This document shows positions 1 through 6,138 of a DNA stretch of 14,447 nucleotides, in pieces; the first letter of the stretch is position 1; every line of letters begins with the position of its first letter. The DNA is taken from contig JAEMSV010000093.1 in NCBI GenBank assembly GCA_016462625.1, forward strand, positions 1-14,447. Direction: 5' to 3'. The stretch comes from Solirubrobacteraceae bacterium (lineage in GTDB: Bacteria; Actinomycetota; Thermoleophilia; Solirubrobacterales; Solirubrobacteraceae). The position numbers and the translations under genes were made by a program. The notes under the pieces are model-generated. The model searched no databases and had not been told where the DNA came from. It worked only from the letters and a program-made list of their open reading frames with translations.

Positions 1-485
1 CGCCGGCGGGTGCGGAGTTGTGGGACCTCCTACGGGCCGGCGACATCGCACTGCTGTCGAGCGACCATGCGCCGTCGACGCTCGCGCAGAAGGCCGAGGG
101 CGACATCTTCGACTGCCCGTTCGGGCTGCCCGGGGTCGATACGACGATGCCGCTCATGCTCGATGCCGTCCGGCGCGGCGACCTGGACTACGGGCGCCTC
201 GTGGAGATGTACAGCGCCGCTCCCGCCCGCGCCCTCGGACTGGCGGCGCGCAAGGGCGCGCTCGCGCCGGGGATGGACGCCGACATCGTGCTCGTCGATC
301 CCGCGGCACGGCGGACGCTCCGCAACGAGGACGTGCGATCGAAGGCCGGCTGGACGCCGTACGCAGGCCGCGAGGTACGCGGCGGCGTCGCGATGACGCT
401 GGTACGCGGCACGGTCGTCGCCGAGGCGGGCACGATCACCGCCGACCTCGGCACCGGCGCGTTCGCCGCGCCGGACCCGACCTGA
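1..485 (+). CDS. Dihydroorotase/hydantoinase-type cyclic amidohydrolase, C-terminal part (5' end outside window)
   Basis: The reading frame is open from base 3 and ends at TGA 483-485, so about 160 C-terminal residues are visible and the start lies outside the window. The fragment carries SSDHAP, the family's late metal/catalytic Asp motif. It is followed by a FGLPGVDTTMPLML stretch typical of class I dihydroorotases and allantoinases. Then come the GALAPGMDADIVLVD beta-strand of the composite amidohydrolase barrel and a closing GWTPYAGREVRG segment. The superfamily hydrolyses cyclic amides and ureides such as dihydroorotate, allantoin, hydantoins and dihydropyrimidines, using a binuclear metal centre in the cytoplasm. 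With the lysine and histidine ligands missing, the exact substrate class cannot be decided. Its place ahead of an amidase-like gene and hyuAB suggests a catabolic ring-opening enzyme rather than pyrimidine-biosynthetic PyrC (inference). The next gene starts 85 bases downstream. Confidence 0.88.
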   Translation, partial: PAGAELWDLLRAGDIALLSSDHAPSTLAQKAEGDIFDCPFGLPGVDTTMPLMLDAVRRGDLDYGRLVEMYSAAPARALGLAARKGALAPGMDADIVLVDPAARRTLRNEDVRSKAGWTPYAGREVRGGVAMTLVRGTVVAEAGTITADLGTGAFAAPDPT

Positions 486-538
486 CGCGCCCCGACTTCG
501 ACACGGTGGCGGCCAGGCATGGCCCGAGCGGCAGTGCA

Positions 539-554
539 AAATTGGATCCGATTT
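539..554. promoter_or_regulatory. Near-palindromic operator-like site centred on GGATCC
   Basis: AAATTGGATCCGATTT is a 16-base inverted repeat with 7 of 8 symmetric pairs intact; only T543/G550 fails. It is an AT-rich island in GC-rich DNA, within the 85-base gap and 16 bases ahead of the next gene's GTG start. Its core, ATTGGATCCGAT, differs at one base from ATTGGATCCAAT, which I recall as the operator of the Caulobacter vanillate repressor VanR (GntR family, FCD subgroup). A dimeric repressor binding here would block a promoter for the dimethylformamidase-like gene and those behind it. No GntR gene is in the window, so the regulator is unknown. The only local regulator is an IclR-type HTH protein, whose family usually prefers other palindromes. 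Confidence 0.5.
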
Positions 555-570
555 CGCCACGCTCCGCCGT

Positions 571-2757
571 GTGCCGACCGCGCCGCCAGCCGAGGGGACG
601 CTCGTCGCCTATGCGGACGTCCTGAGCGCCCTCCCCGGCGAGGACGTCGTCGTGCGCGCCAGCAGCACGGCGCCGTCGGTCGACGTCGACCTGATCCGGC
701 TCTGGTGCGGTGACGAGCATCCCGACGGCCCCGGCGCGCGGGTCACGAAGATCGATGCCGCAGGCGCGGGGACCTATGCCGCGCGGCAGCAGCCGGTCGC
801 GCGCGGCTCGTTCGGTCACGCCCCCCTCGGCGATGTCGCACTCGACTCGTTCACCGTCGCGATCGACCTGTGGCCCACGACCCCGTCACGCGCCGGGCGC
901 CAGGGCCTGATCGCGTGCCCGGGGCGGTTCGCGCTGCTCATCGACGGCGGTGATCTCGTGCTCGAGGCCGGCGGGGCCGAGCTGCGGCTGAGCCCGGGTC
1001 CGCCCGAGCGCCGCTGGGCCCGGGTCGTGGCGACGCACGACCACACGACGGGGAACGCCGTCCTGACCCTCGACGTCGCCGGCTGGCCACCGTCGTCCGC
1101 CCGAACCGAAGGAGTGGTCCCCGTCCCGGACGGCGGGAGCTCGGCCAGCGTCCTGTTCGCGGCGACGGCGCTCGATCCGGCGTTCGCCCACCCCGCCGCC
1201 GTCGACCCGTACGACGGCAAGCTCGAAGCGCCGCAGCTCTGGGCCGAGGCGCGTGACCGGGACACCGCGGACGCCCCGACGGCGGCGTGGGACCTCGGCG
1301 CGCCGCTGGGCAACCACGCCGTGGAGTTGGTGCACCTGCCCAGCCGCCCGGCGACCGGGCACGCGTACACCGGCGAGCACGACCGCGCCGACCTCGCGCC
1401 CGCGCACTACGCCGCGTGCCACTTCCACGCCGACGGCCTGGAGGATTGCCACTGGGAGGAGACGGCGACGCTCACGCTGCCCGACGACCTTCCGAGCGGG
1501 GTGTACGGCGTGCGCTTGCGCGCCGGCACGCTCGAGGACGTCGTCCCCGTGTTCGTCCGCCCGGCGGCTGGCGCGGCGACGGCCGACGTCGCCATCCTGC
1601 ACCCCACGGTCTCCTACGCCGCGTACGCGAACGAGCGGATGCAGGACCGCGACTTCGTCCACCAGGAGGGCAACGTCATGGGCATGCCGATCGCCCCCGA
1701 CAAGGGGGACCTGCTGCTGAAGGCGATGCCCGAGCTCGGCTCATCGCTCTATGACCAGTACGCCGACGGCACCGGCGTGTGCTTCTCCAGCCTGCGGCGG
1801 CCGGTCCTGAACATGCGGCCCTGGCACCGCAACTGGCAGACCCACGCGCCCCGCGCGCTGAGCGCCGACCTCTACCTCGCCGACTGGCTCGACCGCGAGG
1901 ACGTCACCGCCGACGTCCTGACCGATCATGACCTGCACGCCGAGGGCGCGGCCCTGCTCGCGCCCTACCGCGTGGTCCTCACCGGCTGCCACCCCGAGTA
2001 CTGGACCGCGCCGATGCTCGACGCGCTCGAGGCCTGGCTCGACGACGGCGGGCGCCTCATGTACCTCGGCGGGAACGGGTTCTACTGGGTGACGAGCATC
2101 GATCCCGAGCGCACGCACGTCGTCGAGCTGCGGCGCGGGGTCTGCGGCACGCGGGCGTGGGAGTCGGCAGCCGGCGAGATGCACCACACGACCACCGGAG
2201 AGCTGGGCGGCCTGTGGCGCAACCGGGGCCGCTCGCCCAACGCGATGGTCGGCGTCGGATTCGCGGCGGCCGGCTTCTCCCCCGACGCACCGGGTTACCA
2301 GCCGCTCCCGGCCGCGCGGGACCCGCGAGCGGCCTTTGTGTTCGAAGGGATCGCACCCGACGAGACCATCGGCGACTTCGGCTTCTCGATGGGCGGTGCC
2401 GCCGGTGACGAGATCGACCGCTACGACATGCGCTGGGGCAGTCCGCCCGACGCGCTGGTGCTCGCCACCTCCCAGGGCGGCCACAGCGACTTCGTGCTGC
2501 TGACCAGCGAGGACCTGCCCGAGACGACCGTCCGCGTGACCGGAACCACGTGCGACGACGTGCGGGCCGACATCGTCCTCATGCCGACCGCGAACGGCGG
2601 CGGCGTGTTCTCCGTCGGCTCGATCGGGTGGACGGCCGCGATGGCGGTCGACGGCTACGACAACAACGTCGCGCGCATGACCCGCAACGTCCTGCAGCGG
2701 TTCCTCGACCCGGCGCCGCTCGAGCTGGCCGCCGACGACACGAAAGCGGCTACATGA
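571..2757 (+). CDS. N,N-dimethylformamidase large (beta) subunit family protein
   Basis: This 728-residue protein resembles the large subunit of N,N-dimethylformamidase, an iron enzyme that hydrolyses dimethylformamide to dimethylamine and formate. An N-terminal part (about 8-75) has the family pattern AYADVLSALPGE, RLWCGDEHPDGPG and GTYAARQQPV. A LamG-like beta-sandwich follows at about 80-230. From about 335 the catalytic region carries HPTVSYAAYANERM, SLYDQYADG and LTGCHPEYW. Tyr352, Tyr394 and Glu476 show nearly the spacing I recall for the two Tyr and one Glu that hold the single ferric iron in the Paracoccus enzyme (Y399, Y440, E521). Start is GTG 571 with no clear Shine-Dalgarno and no better in-frame start. 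The stop overlaps the next ATG (ATGA). The small subunit of the Paracoccus enzyme is not visible here. The true substrate may be another amide or N-carbamoyl compound; family confidence is high, substrate low. Confidence 0.88.
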   Translation: MPTAPPAEGTLVAYADVLSALPGEDVVVRASSTAPSVDVDLIRLWCGDEHPDGPGARVTKIDAAGAGTYAARQQPVARGSFGHAPLGDVALDSFTVAIDLWPTTPSRAGRQGLIACPGRFALLIDGGDLVLEAGGAELRLSPGPPERRWARVVATHDHTTGNAVLTLDVAGWPPSSARTEGVVPVPDGGSSASVLFAATALDPAFAHPAAVDPYDGKLEAPQLWAEARDRDTADAPTAAWDLGAPLGNHAVELVHLPSRPATGHAYTGEHDRADLAPAHYAACHFHADGLEDCHWEETATLTLPDDLPSGVYGVRLRAGTLEDVVPVFVRPAAGAATADVAILHPTVSYAAYANERMQDRDFVHQEGNVMGMPIAPDKGDLLLKAMPELGSSLYDQYADGTGVCFSSLRRPVLNMRPWHRNWQTHAPRALSADLYLADWLDREDVTADVLTDHDLHAEGAALLAPYRVVLTGCHPEYWTAPMLDALEAWLDDGGRLMYLGGNGFYWVTSIDPERTHVVELRRGVCGTRAWESAAGEMHHTTTGELGGLWRNRGRSPNAMVGVGFAAAGFSPDAPGYQPLPAARDPRAAFVFEGIAPDETIGDFGFSMGGAAGDEIDRYDMRWGSPPDALVLATSQGGHSDFVLLTSEDLPETTVRVTGTTCDDVRADIVLMPTANGGGVFSVGSIGWTAAMAVDGYDNNVARMTRNVLQRFLDPAPLELAADDTKAAT

Positions 2758-4097
2758 CGCTCGCCGACACGAGCCGCTCCGAAGCGATGCTGGCCGATCG
2801 CCAGAAGGTGCTGCCGCGCGGGGTCACCGGCGCGGGCCGGTGGGAGGACCCGTACCCGCTCGTGTTCGTCCGCGCCCGCGGCCAGTTCATCGAGGACGTC
2901 GACGGCACGCAGCACCTCGACTTCCACGGCGGGTACGGCACGGCGATCCTCGGCTACGCCCACCCGGGGGTCGACGGCGCGGTGCAGCGCGCGATGGCCG
3001 ACGGCCACACGTTCGCCGGGTGCGCGCACATCCACGAGGCCGCGCTCGCCGAGCGCCTCGTCGGGCTGCTGCCGGAGGCCGACCGGATCGCGCTGTGCGG
3101 TGGCGGCGGGACCGACCCGCTCTACCACGGACTGCGTCTCGCGCGGGCTTCGACGGGACGGCGGAAGGTCGTGAAGGTGGAGGGCGGCTACCAGGGTTGG
3201 CAGGGCGATCTCGGCGCGAGCACCCAGGCCCCCACCGCGGACATCGGCCCCACCTCCACCCCGCCGACCGTTGCCAACTCCACAGGTGTCCTGCCCGAGG
3301 TCACCGACGCGATCCTCGTCGTCACCGCCAACGACCCCGAGTCGCTGCGCGCGCGCTTTGCGAGCGACGGCGACGACATCGCCGCGCTCTTCCTCGAGCC
3401 GGTTCTCTACTCCAGCGGCTGCATCGTGATGGACCCGTCCTACCTCGCGCTGGCGCGGGAGCTGTGCGATCGGCACGGCGCCGTCCTGGTCTTCGACGAG
3501 GTGGTCTCCGGCTTCCGCTCGAGCGTCGGCAGCGCCGCCACCGCGATGGGCGTCGTCCCCGATCTCGCGGCGTACGGGAAGGCGATCGGCAACGGCCACG
3601 TCGTCTCGTGCCTGGCCGGTCGCGGTGACCTGATGGACCAGCTCGCACCCAGCGGCGACGTGTTCTTCAGCGGGACGTTCAACGGCGCGCCGCTCGGCGT
3701 CGCGGCCGCGACGGCGGTCCTCAACGAGCTGCAGAGCACCGACGCGATGGACCGTGCGGTCGGCCTCTGTACCCGGCTGGCCGACGGCGTCAACGCCGCG
3801 ATCACAGCGCGCGGCCTGCGCGCCGTGGTGCAGCATCACGGCAGCGTCTTCAACCTGTACTTCCGCGCGACGCAGGTGCGCGACGCGCGCGAGCTGGCGG
3901 CGTCGCTGCAGGACGGGACCGAGGCACTGAACCTCGCACTCCGCCACCACCTCCGTGACCACGCGATCTTCATGCAGCGCCGCCCTGGCACGAACCGCGG
4001 GTTCGTCTCGGCGGCGCACACCGAAGCGGATATCGACCGCGCGATCGAGACGATCGACGCGTTCCTGGCGGACCACGAGGAGGCGCTGGCCGCATGA
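2754..4097 (+). CDS. Class III PLP aminotransferase, glutamate-1-semialdehyde 2,1-aminomutase-like
   Basis: The 447-residue protein has the fold-type I class III layout of glutamate-1-semialdehyde aminomutase (GSAM). YLALARELCDRHGAVLVFDEVVSGFR contains Asp248, which holds the pyridine nitrogen. Lys276 in AAYGKAIGNG is the Schiff-base lysine, and FFSGTFNGAPLG holds the phosphate-binding Thr308. Two usually conserved motifs are changed: NSGTEA reads GGGGTDP (116-122) and GCYHG reads GGYQG (144-148). It is therefore probably a catabolic aminotransferase or aminomutase paralogue and not the haem-pathway HemL. ATG 2754 was chosen because it overlaps the preceding stop (ATGA), implying translational coupling, and places the family's N-terminal helix correctly. 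A stem-loop spans its stop codon. A likely role is removing or shifting an amino group freed by the amide-cleaving neighbours (inference). Confidence 0.88.
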   Translation: MTLADTSRSEAMLADRQKVLPRGVTGAGRWEDPYPLVFVRARGQFIEDVDGTQHLDFHGGYGTAILGYAHPGVDGAVQRAMADGHTFAGCAHIHEAALAERLVGLLPEADRIALCGGGGTDPLYHGLRLARASTGRRKVVKVEGGYQGWQGDLGASTQAPTADIGPTSTPPTVANSTGVLPEVTDAILVVTANDPESLRARFASDGDDIAALFLEPVLYSSGCIVMDPSYLALARELCDRHGAVLVFDEVVSGFRSSVGSAATAMGVVPDLAAYGKAIGNGHVVSCLAGRGDLMDQLAPSGDVFFSGTFNGAPLGVAAATAVLNELQSTDAMDRAVGLCTRLADGVNAAITARGLRAVVQHHGSVFNLYFRATQVRDARELAASLQDGTEALNLALRHHLRDHAIFMQRRPGTNRGFVSAAHTEADIDRAIETIDAFLADHEEALAA

Positions 4098-4125
4098 CTC
4101 GCGCTGCGCGCTCGCATGCGGCCGG
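4086..4125 (+). promoter_or_regulatory. Intercistronic stem-loop spanning the aminotransferase stop codon
   Basis: Bases 4086-4096 (CTGGCCGCATG) pair with 4115-4125 (CATGCGGCCGG) as an 11-pair stem with one G-U. Inside it CGCG 4100-4103 can pair with CGCG 4107-4110 around a CTG loop. The stop codon TGA 4095-4097 sits in the outer stem and its 3' flank. No T-run follows, so it does not look like a classical intrinsic terminator. An mRNA-stabilising or processing hairpin, or a partial attenuator separating the upstream genes from hyuAB, fits better. The structure is seen in the sequence; the role is inference. Confidence 0.55.
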
Positions 4126-4145
4126 GAGTACTCGCTGCGCTCGCA
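4097..4145 (+). repeat. Imperfect direct repeat in the aminotransferase-hyuA gap
   Basis: ACTCGCGCTGCGCGCTCGCA (4097-4116) recurs as ACTCGCTGCGCTCGCA (4130-4145). The second copy differs only by loss of two GC dinucleotides. The first copy forms the interior of the stem-loop. The units sit in the 70-base gap between the PLP-enzyme stop and the hyuA ribosome binding site. Repeats of the CTCGCTGCGCTCG kind are common beside genes in GC-rich genomes, so this may simply be background. Confidence 0.5.
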
Positions 4146-4155
4146 CATCCCAATT

Positions 4156-4160
4156 GGAGA
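4156..4160 (+). promoter_or_regulatory. Shine-Dalgarno site of hyuA
   Basis: GGAGA lies 7 bases before ATG 4168 and fixes the hyuA start. It is among the clearest ribosome binding sites in the window; the two upstream genes have none that is obvious. This suggests hyuA is translated independently and not by coupling to the gene before it. Confidence 0.7.
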
Positions 4161-4167
4161 CAGTCCT

Positions 4168-6138
4168 ATGAGAGTTGGCTGCGATGTCGGCGGGACGTTC
4201 ACGGATCTCGTCGCACTGGATGAGGACGGCGTCCTGCGCCTGGGCAAGGCGCTCAACAGCGGCACGGGGCCGGCCGAGGGCACCGTCACGGCACTGCGCG
4301 CGGCGGGCGGCGACCCGTCGGAGGTCACGGAGTTCAGCCACGGCACGACGACGGTGACGAACCTCCTGATCGAGCGCACCGGCGCCCAGGTCGGGCTGCT
4401 CTGCACACGGGGGTTCAGGGACATCCTCGAGATCCAGTGGTCGTTTCGCGAGCAGACCTTCGCCGCGCACTACGCGAAGGAGCCTGCACTCGTGCCGCGC
4501 CACCGGCGGCTGGAGATCGGCGGGCGGATCGAGCGCGACGGGACCGAGTCCGAGCCGCTCGATCTCGGCGAAGTCGCCGCGGCGTGCCGCGCGCTGGTCG
4601 CCGACGGCGCGGAGGTCCTCGCGATCTCGCTCTACAACGCGTACGCCAACCCGGCCCACGAGCGCGCCGTCGCCGCGGTGTGGCGGGAGGTCGCCCCCGG
4701 CCGGCCGGTGACGACGGCGACCGACGTCGACTCGCGTATCGGCGAGTACGAACGCGCGTCGACCGCGACCCTGAACGCGAGCGCGGTGCCCGCCATGCGC
4801 GCGTACGCCGAGGAGCTGCGGGGCGCGATCGACGCCCCGACCCTCTACATGCACTCCGCGGGAGGCGTGGTCACGCCGCCGGACGCGGCTGAGCGCCCGA
4901 TCCAGCTGGCGTTCTCCGGTCCGGCCGCGGGCGTGCTCGCCGCCCGGCAGGTCGCGCGCGAGCTTGGCCTGCGCGACGTCATCACGCTCGACATGGGCGG
5001 CACGAGCTGCGACGTCTGCCTCATCCGCGACGGGGAGCTGCGCGAGCGCGACACGTTCGAGGTCGCGTTCGGCGTCCCCGCGCGCATGCGGTCGATCGAC
5101 ATCAGCACGGTCGGCGCCGGCGGCGGCTCCATCGGCTGGATGGACACCGGCGGCGCGCTGCAGGTCGGCCCGCGGTCGGCGGGCGCGCTGCCCGGGCCCG
5201 CCTGTTACGGGCGCGGCGGCACCGAGCCGACCGTCACCGACGCGAACCTCGTGCTCGGCGTGCTCGGCGACGGCGGCCTGCTCGGAGGAACCCTCGCCCT
5301 CGACATCGGGGCGGCGGAGACCGCCCTCGCGGCGCTGGGCGAGCAGTTCGGCGTCGACGCGGTCGAGACGGCCCGCGCGATGCACGCCGCGGTCAACGCG
5401 AACATGGCCCAGGCCGTGCGCCAGGTCACGGTGCGGCACGGGATCGATCCGCGGACCTGCGCGCTCATCGCGTTCGGCGGGGCCGGCGGGCAGCACGCGA
5501 CCGGCGTCGCCGCCGAGCTGGACCTCGGCACGGTCGTCATCCCGGCCCACAGCAGTGTCCTCTCGGCCGTCGGACTGCTCACCGCCGACGTGCGCGTCAC
5601 CGAGACGCGCACGCTGCTGGCGCCGGTCGAGACGATCGGCACACCCGAGGTCGACGCCGTCTTCGCCGAGCTGCGCTCCGAGGCCGCCGCGCGGCTGGAG
5701 GGCGCCGACGTCCCCGAGCTGCTGACCGAGGAGTGGGTCGGGCTGCGCTACGCCGATCAGTGGCACGAGCTGGCGCTGCCGGTCGCCGGCGATCCGGCGT
5801 CGCTGGCCGAGCGCTTCGAGACCGAGCACGAGCAGCGCTTCGGCACGCGCCTCGCGGATCCGGTGCAGGTCGTCGACTGCTGGGTTGTGCTCGCGGGCGC
5901 CCGAACCGGGATCGCGATCGGCGCGGCGGCGACCGAAGCCCCGCCGGTCGGCACCGGCACGACCCGCGAGCTGCGGCTGTTCGACGCGATGGTCGACGTC
6001 GTCACCCGCGACGATCTCGGCGCCGAGGGCCGCCCCGGGCCACTCCTCGTCGAGGAGGGCAGCACCGTCACCGTCGTCCCACCGGGCCGGAACGCGTCCA
6101 TGCGGACCGGCCATCTGGTCCTGGAGATCGAGGCATGA
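4168..6138 (+). CDS. hyuA: ATP-dependent hydantoinase/oxoprolinase subunit A (HyuA family)
   Basis: This 656-residue protein is the ATP-binding subunit of the hydantoinase/oxoprolinase family. The family includes N-methylhydantoinase, 5-oxoprolinase, ATP-dependent lactamases and acetone/acetophenone carboxylases, and these enzymes use ATP to activate a carbonyl oxygen. The N-terminal domain opens with the phosphate loop DVGGTFTD (residues 6-13), then SHGTTTVTN (57-65). The central domain has LNASAVPAMRAY, AFSGPAAGVLAARQ and the second nucleotide motif DMGGTSCD (275-282). IAFGGAGGQHATGVA and a C-terminal beta-rich domain (from about 520) complete it. The length is close to family norm. ATG 4168 is set by GGAGA at 4156-4160 and by the expected MRVGCDVGGT beginning. 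Its stop overlaps the hyuB start (ATGA), as expected for subunits of one complex. The ring substrate (hydantoin, lactam, oxoproline or other) cannot be told from sequence. Confidence 0.93.
   Translation: MRVGCDVGGTFTDLVALDEDGVLRLGKALNSGTGPAEGTVTALRAAGGDPSEVTEFSHGTTTVTNLLIERTGAQVGLLCTRGFRDILEIQWSFREQTFAAHYAKEPALVPRHRRLEIGGRIERDGTESEPLDLGEVAAACRALVADGAEVLAISLYNAYANPAHERAVAAVWREVAPGRPVTTATDVDSRIGEYERASTATLNASAVPAMRAYAEELRGAIDAPTLYMHSAGGVVTPPDAAERPIQLAFSGPAAGVLAARQVARELGLRDVITLDMGGTSCDVCLIRDGELRERDTFEVAFGVPARMRSIDISTVGAGGGSIGWMDTGGALQVGPRSAGALPGPACYGRGGTEPTVTDANLVLGVLGDGGLLGGTLALDIGAAETALAALGEQFGVDAVETARAMHAAVNANMAQAVRQVTVRHGIDPRTCALIAFGGAGGQHATGVAAELDLGTVVIPAHSSVLSAVGLLTADVRVTETRTLLAPVETIGTPEVDAVFAELRSEAAARLEGADVPELLTEEWVGLRYADQWHELALPVAGDPASLAERFETEHEQRFGTRLADPVQVVDCWVVLAGARTGIAIGAAATEAPPVGTGTTRELRLFDAMVDVVTRDDLGAEGRPGPLLVEEGSTVTVVPPGRNASMRTGHLVLEIEA

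Noticed and set aside
2550..2753. Upstream extension of the PLP-enzyme gene to 2550
   Set aside because: The extra residues are Arg-rich and antisense-like, overlap the DMFase gene, and the ATGA-coupled ATG 2754 matches the family N-terminus.
4150..4157. CCAATTGG palindrome before hyuA as a second operator copy
   Set aside because: It only shares the ATTGG half with the 539-554 site in the wrong arrangement, and it overlaps the Shine-Dalgarno, which explains part of the sequence.
3970..6114. 714-codon open frame on the minus strand opposite hyuA, and a similar 589-codon frame at 2655-4424
   Set aside because: Both are compositionally biased and motif-free, and lie entirely over genes with clear family motifs on the other strand.
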